Source: Verrucomicrobiota bacterium (GTDB lineage: Bacteria; Verrucomicrobiota; Verrucomicrobiia; Methylacidiphilales; Verrucolacustridaceae). Taken from it: DNA of 11,772 bases. Below the pieces are notes generated by a model that did not search any database, had not been told where the DNA came from, and saw only the letters and a program-made list of their open reading frames with translations. The stretch covers positions 1-11,772 of the forward strand of contig RGGS01000020.1 of the NCBI GenBank assembly GCA_010024525.1. Reading direction: 5' to 3'. How positions within the stretch are numbered: the first letter of the stretch is position 1; every line of letters starts with the position of its first letter. This document shows, one piece after another, positions 1 to 6,401 of the stretch. Position numbers and translations under genes: made by a program.

Positions 1-84
1 ATCACCAAATTTGGTGATCGATTCCTCCACGCGGGTGATTTCCACCAGGTCAGTCCCGAGTCCGATCATGCGTTCTGAATTCAT
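1..84 (-). CDS. acpS: Holo-[acyl-carrier-protein] synthase, N-terminal fragment (cut by window edge)
   Basis: AcpS transfers the 4'-phosphopantetheine arm of CoA to a serine of apo-acyl carrier protein, activating it for fatty acid synthesis in the cytoplasm. Only the first 28 codons are visible. They read MNSERMIGLGTDLVEITRV and onward, and the MIGLGTDLVEI part is the family's N-terminal signature, with the Mg-binding Asp in GTD. The gene runs off the left edge, so the rest cannot be judged. Two in-frame ATG starts exist, at 84 and at 69. The one at 69 gives the conventional N-terminus. The one at 84 overlaps the pdxJ stop as ATGA, suggesting translational coupling, and adds five residues. 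Neither has a convincing Shine-Dalgarno sequence. The pdxJ-acpS order is common in bacteria and supports the call. Confidence 0.88.
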   Translation of the reverse strand, partial: MNSERMIGLGTDLVEITRVEESITKFGD

Positions 85-818
85 GACTTTTGCATCGCTT
101 GCAGGAAAGCGCTTACGCTCGCCTTGAGTCCAACGGTTAGGGCGTGACTCACAAGGGAGTGACCGATGTTCAGCGTGTGAAGATGGGGTACGGAGAGGAG
201 GGAAGAAAGGTTGGAGAGGCGTAAGCCGTGCCCGGCGTTGACTTGGATTTGTTTTTGGTGAGCTTGTTTGGCCGCTTGGATCAGGCGGTTCAATTCATTC
301 GGTCGATCCTTTTCCCCGGCATCGGCAAAACGTCCGGTGTGTAGTTCCACCACCGGAGCTTGGAGGGAAATGGAAGCCTCGATCTGTTTGGCATCCGGAT
401 CAATAAAAAGGCTGACAAGAATTCCAGCCTCGCGAAGTTTTTGCAGGATTGGCCGAAGGATCTGGGCTTGCCCATGGGCATCGAGTCCACCCTCCGTTGT
501 GACCTCCGCCCGGTTTTCCGGGACCAGGCAGACTTCAGCGGGCCGAACTTTAAGGGCGAAGTCGAGCATGGCGGGAGTGGCGGCCATTTCGAGATTCAGT
601 TGGGTCCGGAAACGTCCGGCAATCTTCAAAACATCGTCGTCCTGAATGTGGCGGCGGTCTTCGCGAAGATGCACAGTGAGGGAATGGGCGCCGGCTTCGA
701 GGCAAACTTGAGCTGCGGTGAGGGGATCGGGCTCCGGGGTCGCGGCGGTGGGAGCACCCCGGTAGCGGGCCTGCCGCAGGGTGGCAATGTGGTCAATATT
801 GACGCCCAATCGAATCAC
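81..818 (-). CDS. pdxJ: Pyridoxine 5'-phosphate synthase PdxJ
   Basis: PdxJ condenses 1-deoxy-D-xylulose 5-phosphate with 3-amino-2-oxopropyl phosphate to give pyridoxine 5'-phosphate, the ring-closing step of the DXP-dependent vitamin B6 pathway (cytoplasmic TIM barrel). The 245-residue product has the usual family length and hallmark motifs: NIDHIATLRQAR at residues 7-18, TVHLREDRRHIQD at 48-60, NLEMA at 75-79 with Glu77, VELHTG at 157-162, NAGHGL at 194-199 with His197, and NIGH at 217-220. His50, Glu77 and His197 correspond to conserved catalytic positions of the family. The start is GTG at 818; it places the MIRLGVNIDH block exactly at the N-terminus, and a stop codon lies four codons upstream. 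No strong ribosome binding site is visible. The stop overlaps the acpS start by 4 bp. It lies 65 bp downstream of the pseudopilin gene on the same strand and may be co-transcribed with it. Confidence 0.96.
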   Translation of the reverse strand: MIRLGVNIDHIATLRQARYRGAPTAATPEPDPLTAAQVCLEAGAHSLTVHLREDRRHIQDDDVLKIAGRFRTQLNLEMAATPAMLDFALKVRPAEVCLVPENRAEVTTEGGLDAHGQAQILRPILQKLREAGILVSLFIDPDAKQIEASISLQAPVVELHTGRFADAGEKDRPNELNRLIQAAKQAHQKQIQVNAGHGLRLSNLSSLLSVPHLHTLNIGHSLVSHALTVGLKASVSAFLQAMQKS

Positions 819-883
819 GACGTCATCTTACATCGCAATGGGGGTAAAGTTGAGGTCTAAGTTTCGGGTTTTCGACGTTCGGT

Positions 884-1438
884 TTATTTGTATTTGGGCT
901 TAAAATCACGGTGCTGGATGGTGTTATCAGCCTTCAGCATATTAAATCCTCCGCTATGGACGTTTTCATAGTCCCAAGCCAAGGTGACCCGAGAGGCGGA
1001 AATTTGAAAGGTTCCGCCGGGAGTGTAAATGGGGATTTGGCCGCTATTCGCCTGTTCATCCCCCGACCAAGGAGGACACTCGTAACTGTTCGTGTATTTC
1101 TTAAAATATTTTCCTCCGGCTTTTAGATCCCCCGGACAGGCCAGAACGTTCTTGTTCAGGCCATAGGGACCCAAGGTTTCCAGCAGGGTTTTAGCACCGT
1201 CATCGGCCTCATACACGGGTTGGCTGGGGTCGTTCTCGATTCGGGGATAGCGATTCCCATTGTCGGGGATCCAGAGCCAGATCGCCGTGCCGATCTGTTT
1301 TAGGTTGGAGAGACAGACCGTGGATTCGGCTTTGGACCGGACATTTTGGAGCGAGGGGGTGAGCATGACCGCCACAAGCCCGATGATGACCATGACCGCA
1401 AGAAGCTCGACCAGGGTAAACGCGCTCGTTGATTTCAT
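884..1438 (-). CDS. Prepilin-type (type II/IV pseudopilin-like) protein with H-X9-D C-terminal motif
   Basis: The 184-residue product begins MKSTSAFTLVELLAVMVIIGLVAVML, a type III (prepilin peptidase) signal. Cleavage and N-methylation would fall between Ala6 and Phe7, with the conserved Glu at +5 (Glu11), followed by a single hydrophobic helix. The -1 residue is Ala rather than the usual Gly. CLSNLKQIG at 42-50 is the conserved segment after the helix in this class. Cysteines at 42, 101 and 121 could matter for folding. Near the C-terminus His161 is followed nine residues later by Asp171-Asn172, resembling the H-X9-DG signature of the large PVC-type pseudopilin-like families. Such proteins are probably exported and membrane-anchored through the helix; their specific roles are mostly unknown. 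The start ATG overlaps the stop of the upstream gene (ATGA), with no separate ribosome binding site, so translation is probably coupled. Confidence 0.85.
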   Translation of the reverse strand: MKSTSAFTLVELLAVMVIIGLVAVMLTPSLQNVRSKAESTVCLSNLKQIGTAIWLWIPDNGNRYPRIENDPSQPVYEADDGAKTLLETLGPYGLNKNVLACPGDLKAGGKYFKKYTNSYECPPWSGDEQANSGQIPIYTPGGTFQISASRVTLAWDYENVHSGGFNMLKADNTIQHRDFKPKYK

Positions 1439-2469
1439 CGGGTGTGCCCGGGGTCTTTGACGGCCTCTTTACGGGCATTGTATCGGGTATATCGTTGGGC
1501 CCGTTGCTCCGGACTCATCATGCGCATGCCGCGGATAAAGCGATCCGATCCGCGTTGTTGCCGGTTCGGATCCTGCATGATCTCCTGCATTTTCTTTTCT
1601 TGCTCCTCTGAAGTCAGAGTGAGCCACTCTTTGTACTGTTTGACCGACTCATCAATTGCGGCTTGAGCCTCTTTCGCTTGATCCGCCGGCATTCCAGAGA
1701 GGCGGGATTGCAGACGGGTGGAGAAAGCTTCCGGGGTAAGTTGGGGACCTTCGGACCAACGTCTGCGCCAGGCATCGGAGGCGGCGGTTCGATCCGGCGG
1801 TCCTGCTTCGGGGCCCCGATCGGGGCGAGGGCCGGGAAGCAGGAAAACCATCTTTCCGGTTCCTCCCACCGCCCGGGTCAGGGAGGGCAGGGCGGAGGAG
1901 AGGGGACCGAAAGAAACAGATTTTTGGATCTTGGGATTCCAGCCGGCGGGAAGAAGGATTCGGATATCCGTGGACTGGGCGGCGTTTTCAAACAGCGACA
2001 CGAGGGAACTGTCTTTTGGAACGGATGGATTCCAGGTTTGTTCACGAGGATCTCCCCAACGTGGAAGATCCTCTGATCCCCCCAAAAACATGAAAGGGAG
2101 GCGATATTCGATGGTTTTCCAGTCCGCTGCTTCCAATTTGCCCGGGAGAAGAGGCAGCGCTTTTTGTAACTCCGAATGGTTCGGGGCGGCCAGGTAAACC
2201 AACCGGCCTCTAGACTCCGCCACCGCCTGCAGGGCGTCCAGAGCCTCGGACACGGGCGCTCGGATCACATGAATGGTGATCGGCTTGTTTCCGTCCAAGT
2301 CGGTGATGACGGGCAGGCCGGACTGCCGGGTGAAGGATCGAAGAACGGCCTGCAATGGTTTGTTTTCAAAGTCGAGGGTGATGGTTCCCCACCAACCGTG
2401 AATCGACACCCCCAGCCATATCAGTCCCAGCAGGCCGATCATGAAGAGAAGGCTCTTTTGCCGATTCAT
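1435..2469 (-). CDS. Membrane-anchored protein with two secretin-N (STN)-like modules, function unknown
   Basis: The 344-residue product starts with one hydrophobic segment at residues 7-23, which could be a membrane anchor or an uncleaved signal. Residues 29-95 (ITLDFENKPLQAVLRSFTRQ onward, then PITIHVIRAPVSEALDALQAV) have the pattern of a secretin/TonB short N-terminal domain. A second, more diverged copy seems to lie at about 154-212 (SLVSLFENAAQ, VSFGPLSSALPSLTRAVGG). A Pro/Gly-rich linker (212-230) leads to a charged helical C-terminus with Glu/Gln/Arg-rich stretches such as MSPEQRAQR at 318-326. No secretin beta-barrel follows, so it is not a secretin. With the overlapping pseudopilin gene downstream, a periplasmic role in an export or pilus-like apparatus is possible, but this is inference. 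The start ATG at 2469 has only a distant weak AGGA upstream. The fold assignment rests on pattern reading alone. Confidence 0.72.
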   Translation of the reverse strand: MNRQKSLLFMIGLLGLIWLGVSIHGWWGTITLDFENKPLQAVLRSFTRQSGLPVITDLDGNKPITIHVIRAPVSEALDALQAVAESRGRLVYLAAPNHSELQKALPLLPGKLEAADWKTIEYRLPFMFLGGSEDLPRWGDPREQTWNPSVPKDSSLVSLFENAAQSTDIRILLPAGWNPKIQKSVSFGPLSSALPSLTRAVGGTGKMVFLLPGPRPDRGPEAGPPDRTAASDAWRRRWSEGPQLTPEAFSTRLQSRLSGMPADQAKEAQAAIDESVKQYKEWLTLTSEEQEKKMQEIMQDPNRQQRGSDRFIRGMRMMSPEQRAQRYTRYNARKEAVKDPGHTR

Positions 2470-2622
2470 TGCTTAACACAATCCTAGTTTCCGAAAAGTG
2501 GATGGGAAGAGTTATAAACTCAAGCTGGCCCCATCTTTGGCGCCGAGTTGTTCCCAAAATGGACACATCCTGGCGGAAGCGGGATTGCCCCCTCTTGCCG
2601 ACTTTTCATAGGATTTAGGAGT
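2470..2622. promoter_or_regulatory. Divergent intergenic region between the STN-like gene and the SNF2 gene
   Basis: This 153-bp spacer separates two divergently transcribed genes and must hold promoters for both. The only AT-rich -10-like element is around 2511-2518: TATAAA read on plus at 2513-2518, or TATAAC read on minus at 2516-2511. I could not pair it with a good -35 box at standard spacing in either direction, so the exact promoters are not assigned. No gene, hairpin or known riboswitch is evident here. Confidence 0.35.
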
Positions 2623-5600
2623 ATGTCGGATTCCAGTTCGGTGCCTTCCGTTTTGTCCAAAGAAATGCTTTTGGAGATCGGAGGTTGGCGGGCCATGCAG
2701 GAAGGGCGCTCCCTTTGGGAAGCGGGGAAGGTCATGTCCGTGGAATGGATTGATCCGGTGCTTGGGGGTGTGGTGCAGGCCGGCACCGGCACGGTGAATG
2801 CACGGTTGAAATTGGGAAAAAGGCTTTCTGACGTGGAGAACCTCTGCAGCTGCCGACAGGCCAGGGAGTACGGAACGGTCTGTCCGCATGTCATTGCCCT
2901 CAGCCTGAAATATCTGGAGAAAAATGGGAAAGGGGTGGCGGGTCCGGCGCCCCGGCCCAACGGGGTGGTGGCCGGACCGGTGGCGGCGGCCGCCCGATCG
3001 ATGGCCCCACGGTTTCCGCGGGTTCTGGGGCAATTGGCCGGCAAGGGATCAAAACCGCTTTCCTTGGAGGTGCATCTTCCCTTGGAACTTGGGAAGGCGT
3101 GGAGAGCCGGTAAAATTCCTCTGACCGTAGAAGCCTCAGTGGATGGTGGCCCGACCAAGAGCCTGGACGCCGTTCCGGTGGACAAGGTAGAGCCGTACAT
3201 CGTGGATGAATCGGATGCGGCCTTGCTGGCTATGTTGGAAAAAATGGAGGGAGCCTCGGTCCATGGGGAGGCGGAACTTTCGCCGGCCATACGGGATGCT
3301 TTTTTTCCCGTTTTGATCGGGCATCCCAGGGTCTTCGTCGGCCGAAGAAAGCATCTCAGCGTGGGCCGCGCGGCCGAGGGGACCCGTTTAAAAGCCGAAT
3401 TGGATGACGGGGGCATACTCCACCTTGATTTGGTTCCGGCACCGAGCGGTCCCGAAGGCAGCGAGTTGCTGGAGGCGGGTAACGGGCGGTGGCGTCTGGC
3501 CGCAGAGCAGTTGGAATTGCTGGATAGTCTTCCGCAGGCCTATGAGGGATTAAGGAAAGGATCCCGAACCGTGGCACGTGAGGGTCTGGCCACCTTCCTC
3601 CAAAGGGAGATGCCGCAACTGGAGCGGCATGTCCGCGTGGAACCGGGGGAGAGGCTAAGAAATCTCCAATTTGAGACCATGGCTCCCAAAATCCGGGTGG
3701 AACTGGACGGATTGCTTTCCGGGGTGAGTTGCCAGTTGGAGGCAGTTTATGGAAACGAGTCCCACATTCTCACCGGGATGCCGGGTCAGAATGAGGGAAT
3801 GGATGCCTGGGTGCCCGACAAGGGAGACGCCAAGCGGTATCGGGTCCGCGGGCGGGAATTGGAGCGGGTGGCACAGCGGGAGCTTTTGGCGGCGGGTTTT
3901 CTTCCGGGTCAACGGGCGGCTGAGCGCTATACCTTGGCAGGGGAGGGAAAAGTTGGGGCTTTTTTGGCCAATGTCCTGCCGCGTTGGAAAAAGAAATGGG
4001 AGGTGAAGCTCACACCGCGCATGGAGTCCCTGCTGAGCCGTTGTGACTATGTGGCCCCGGAGGTGACTCTGAGGGACACGGGGGGTTCCTGGCTGTCGGT
4101 CGAGGTCGATTTTCGTTCAGGAAACGGGGCAGATGCGCTTAGTCCCGTCGAAGTGCAGCGTCTTCTCCAGACCGGTCTTAGCCACCATCGTCTGGCGGGA
4201 GGACGGATCGCCCTGGTTCCCACGGATGACGTGGCGGAGTTTCATGAGGTTTTGCGTGACTGCCAGGTCAGGAACGATGGAACGCGTTACAAGTTGGAAA
4301 AGCGTTTTCGCGGTTATTTTGGGGAAGCGATCCGGGCCAGCGGGTGGAGCCTGGGGGGGCGTTCCAACTGGAAACCGCCGGAGGAGCTTTTCCACTACGA
4401 GGAGCCCAAGTTGCCGGAGCGCCTGGAGAAAATTGCCCGTCCTTATCAAAAAGAGGGAATCGGCTGGTTGCAGTACCTTGCCAAAAACCATTTTGGCGGG
4501 GTGCTGGCGGACGAGATGGGCTTGGGAAAAACCCTGCAGACGCTGGCTTTCCTGGAACTACGGCGGAAGGAAAACAAAACGAAGTTGCCGAGCCTGGTGC
4601 TCTGTCCGACCAGTCTGGTGATGAACTGGATGGATGAGGGAAAAAAATTTGCCCCCGGCCTGAACATGCTCGCTCTCCACGGAGCCGGCAGGAAAGCCCT
4701 GCTTTCCAAAATTCCGGAATATGACCTGGTGGTCACCAGCTATGCCCTATTGCGGAGGGACATTGCGGAGTATGAGAAACTGGAGTTTGACTCGGTCGTG
4801 CTGGACGAAGCACAAAGCATCAAGAACCGATCCAGTCAAACGGCGGTCAGCGTGAAAAAGCTGACCTGTGACCACCGGTTGGTGTTGACGGGAACCCCGC
4901 TGGAAAATTCCCTGCTCGATTTGTGGTCCATCTATGACTTTCTCATGCCGGGATATTTGGGTACGGCGACCGACTTCCGTGACCGGTATGAAATACCGGT
5001 GGCCAAGTTGGGGGATGAAAAAGCCCAGCAAAGGTTGCGGCAGAGGGTGCGTCCCTTCCTCCTGCGGAGAACGAAAGCCGAGGTGGCCCGGGACTTGCCG
5101 GCCAAGATCGAGCAGATTTCGTGGTGTGAGCTGACGGACGAGCAAAAAGGCGTATATCGGCAGATTTTGGAGGAGGGAAGAAGGCAGGTGAGCGAATTGG
5201 CGGGCAAGGCTTCGGGAGGGAAGGACCGGATTGCCGTGCTGACGGTGTTGATGCGGTTGCGGCAGGCGTGCTGTCATTTGGGTCTTCTTCCCCAAAACGG
5301 AAAAACCTGGACGGAGCCCTCCGGAAAAATGGAGTACTTCCTCGACCGGTTGGAGGAAGCCATTTCCGGGGGTCACCGGATGCTGGTCTTCAGTCAGTTT
5401 GTCTCCCTGCTCAAGATCGTGCAGGAAGAGTTGCGTCGTAGAAAGGTGCCCCACTGCTATCTCGACGGAGGGACGGTAGACCGGGCAGGCGAGGTGGATC
5501 GCTTCCAGAGAAACCAGGATATCCCCGTGTTCCTCATCAGTTTAAAGGCGGGTGGAACGGGCCTGAATCTCACCGGGGCAGACACCGTGATCCACTTCGA

Positions 5601-5826
5601 TCCCTGGTGGAATCCGGCGGTGGAGGATCAGGCCACGGCCCGAGCGCATCGCATCGGCCAAGACAAGATTGTCAGTTCCTACAAGCTGATCGCCCGGGAC
5701 ACCGTGGAGGAGAAGATCGTCCGGTTGCAGGAAAAGAAAAAGGAGTTATTCAAGGGCACGCTGGTCAGCGAGGAGGATTTTGTCCGCGGGTTGAGCTGGA
5801 CGGAGTTGCAGGAACTCCTGGAGTAA
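2623..5826 (+). CDS. SWIM zinc-finger SNF2-family ATPase (helicase-like)
   Basis: This 1067-residue protein is a Swi2/Snf2-type ATPase related to bacterial RapA/HepA-like and YwqA-like proteins, which translocate on duplex DNA and remodel protein-DNA complexes. From the N-terminus: a SWIM zinc-binding motif (CxC-x9-CxH: Cys75, Cys77, Cys87, His89), an Ala/Pro/Gly-rich linker (about 98-125), a long poorly conserved middle region, then the motor. The motor shows the Q motif region (PYQKEGIGWLQYL, about 607-619), Walker A DEMGLGKT (Lys636), the DEAQ box (728-731) and TGTP (756-759). The second RecA-like lobe starts near 902 and carries KAGGTGLNL (975-983) and QATARAHRIGQ (1003-1013). All motor motifs look intact. 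I chose ATG 2623 because the reading frame upstream has only a TTG at 2548 and a low-quality peptide. AGGAG lies just 1 nt before this ATG, but a second AGGA at 2610-2613 has normal spacing. The precise cellular role cannot be read from sequence. Confidence 0.93.
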   Translation: MSDSSSVPSVLSKEMLLEIGGWRAMQEGRSLWEAGKVMSVEWIDPVLGGVVQAGTGTVNARLKLGKRLSDVENLCSCRQAREYGTVCPHVIALSLKYLEKNGKGVAGPAPRPNGVVAGPVAAAARSMAPRFPRVLGQLAGKGSKPLSLEVHLPLELGKAWRAGKIPLTVEASVDGGPTKSLDAVPVDKVEPYIVDESDAALLAMLEKMEGASVHGEAELSPAIRDAFFPVLIGHPRVFVGRRKHLSVGRAAEGTRLKAELDDGGILHLDLVPAPSGPEGSELLEAGNGRWRLAAEQLELLDSLPQAYEGLRKGSRTVAREGLATFLQREMPQLERHVRVEPGERLRNLQFETMAPKIRVELDGLLSGVSCQLEAVYGNESHILTGMPGQNEGMDAWVPDKGDAKRYRVRGRELERVAQRELLAAGFLPGQRAAERYTLAGEGKVGAFLANVLPRWKKKWEVKLTPRMESLLSRCDYVAPEVTLRDTGGSWLSVEVDFRSGNGADALSPVEVQRLLQTGLSHHRLAGGRIALVPTDDVAEFHEVLRDCQVRNDGTRYKLEKRFRGYFGEAIRASGWSLGGRSNWKPPEELFHYEEPKLPERLEKIARPYQKEGIGWLQYLAKNHFGGVLADEMGLGKTLQTLAFLELRRKENKTKLPSLVLCPTSLVMNWMDEGKKFAPGLNMLALHGAGRKALLSKIPEYDLVVTSYALLRRDIAEYEKLEFDSVVLDEAQSIKNRSSQTAVSVKKLTCDHRLVLTGTPLENSLLDLWSIYDFLMPGYLGTATDFRDRYEIPVAKLGDEKAQQRLRQRVRPFLLRRTKAEVARDLPAKIEQISWCELTDEQKGVYRQILEEGRRQVSELAGKASGGKDRIAVLTVLMRLRQACCHLGLLPQNGKTWTEPSGKMEYFLDRLEEAISGGHRMLVFSQFVSLLKIVQEELRRRKVPHCYLDGGTVDRAGEVDRFQRNQDIPVFLISLKAGGTGLNLTGADTVIHFDPWWNPAVEDQATARAHRIGQDKIVSSYKLIARDTVEEKIVRLQEKKKELFKGTLVSEEDFVRGLSWTELQELLE

Positions 5827-5828
5827 GC

Positions 5829-5852
5829 AGGGCGAGGTTAGTTGCCCTTTTT
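5829..5852 (+). terminator. Probable rho-independent terminator of the SNF2 gene
   Basis: Three bases after the SNF2 stop codon, AGGGC (5829-5833) and GCCCT (5844-5848) can form a 5-bp GC-rich stem with a 10-nt loop, directly followed by a T tract (5848-5852). The stem overlaps the last codons of the convergent small gene. It lacks a T tract on the minus strand, so it should act on the plus-strand transcript only. The stem is short and the loop long, so the call is moderate. Confidence 0.45.
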
Positions 5853-6209
5853 CCGGGTCGCATTTCTTTTTAGCTTCGCCTTGAGCATGGCCTCGATCTC
5901 GGCGACGGGGATGCTTTGGTCGAAACGGATTTGGATAGTCCCTTTTCCCGTTTGATAGCCTGCCCGAATCAACTTTTGGCGGAGGATTTCAGAAAAGACC
6001 TCGGCCCCGACTCCGATGCTTATGTGGTTTTTGCAGGTGGCAAAACCCACCACCTCCCCGTCTTGGTGATAAAACGGAACTCCATACCATATTTTTTCCT
6101 CTGCTCGGGCGAGGAGGGTGCGGAGGGTTTGCCGGATTTCCTGAAGTTTGGGCTTCGCACGCAGTGGGGCAGCGGAAATATAGGCATCTACATCTTTCAA
6201 AGTGTTCAT
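5838..6209 (-). CDS. DUF1801/YdhG-like family small protein
   Basis: The 123-residue cytoplasmic protein (starting MNTLKDVDAYISAAP) matches the DUF1801/YdhG-like fold. It has an N-terminal helical part with repeated Leu/Ile (LQEIRQTLRTLL, 22-33) and the family core EKIWYGVPFYHQDGEVVGFA (38-57), followed by KNHISIGVG (60-68). Basic C-terminal residues KAKLKRNATRKKG close the chain. Some relatives, such as Bacillus Fra, have been proposed as frataxin-like iron chaperones, but most are uncharacterised, so I do not assign a function. The ATG at 6209 fits the family N-terminus. The open frame continues upstream into the tRNA gene, which argues against a longer protein. AAAGGGG lies about 12 nt upstream as a loose ribosome binding site. 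The gene begins 35 bp after tRNA-Val on the same strand and may be read through from it; it converges with the SNF2 gene at a distance of 11 bp. Confidence 0.82.
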   Translation of the reverse strand: MNTLKDVDAYISAAPLRAKPKLQEIRQTLRTLLARAEEKIWYGVPFYHQDGEVVGFATCKNHISIGVGAEVFSEILRQKLIRAGYQTGKGTIQIRFDQSIPVAEIEAMLKAKLKRNATRKKGN

Positions 6210-6244
6210 GGCATGGGGTTTCCCCTTTGATGCAAGCGGTGCTC

Positions 6245-6316
6245 TGCACCGTAGAGGACTTGAACCTCTGACCTCCACCGTGTCAAGGTGGCGCTCTACC
6301 ACTAAGCTAACGGTGC
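6245..6316 (-). tRNA. tRNA-Val (anticodon GAC)
   Basis: The minus strand folds into a complete 72-nt cloverleaf. The acceptor stem GCACCGT/ACGGTGC is 7 bp. The D arm is GCTT-AGTGGTA-GAGC. The anticodon arm is CCACC-TTGACAC-GGTGG with anticodon GAC. The variable loop is AGGTC, and the T arm is AGAGG-TTCAAGT-CCTCT. The discriminator base is A. GAC reads valine codons GUC and GUU. The 3' CCA is not encoded (GAG follows), so it must be added by a nucleotidyltransferase. It sits between hppA and the DUF1801-like gene, all on the minus strand. Confidence 0.97.
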
Positions 6317-6401
6317 GATAGATTCCAAACCCTATCACAAAGGGATAGGACGGGGGAGGGCGAATTTCGGTCGTGGTTTTCCCGGTCGTGGCGGGGCGAG
6401 C

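Noticed and set aside
1..18. Perfect 18-bp palindrome (ATCACCAAA/TTTGGTGAT) at the left edge
   Set aside because: It lies inside the acpS coding sequence (codons for ITKFGD) and has no other regulatory context; the window edge prevents judging any extension.
360..860. Plus-strand open frame of 166 codons
   Set aside because: It is antisense to pdxJ, which has unmistakable family motifs in full length.
819..883. 65-bp gap between the pseudopilin gene and pdxJ
   Set aside because: Checked for a terminator or a clear promoter; neither a stem with T tract nor a convincing -35/-10 pair was found.
2548..2622. N-terminal extension of the SNF2 protein from TTG 2548
   Set aside because: TTG start without a ribosome binding site; the added 25 residues have no family resemblance and ATG 2623 has AGGA/AGGAG upstream.
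4747..5454. Minus-strand open frame of 235 codons
   Set aside because: It lies opposite the conserved SNF2 motor motifs and has no protein-like hallmarks; it follows from GC-rich codon bias.
6210..6338. Upstream extension of the DUF1801-like frame
   Set aside because: The extension reads through the tRNA-Val gene on the same strand; the family N-terminus fits ATG 6209.
6331..6349. Small inverted repeat CCTATC/GATAGG between hppA and tRNA-Val
   Set aside because: Only a 6-bp AT-containing stem with a 7-nt loop and no T tract; too weak to call a terminator.
6368..6391. Direct repeat CGGTCGTGG (6368-6376 and 6383-6391)
   Set aside because: A 9-bp repeat in GC-rich DNA is expected by chance and no further copies are present.
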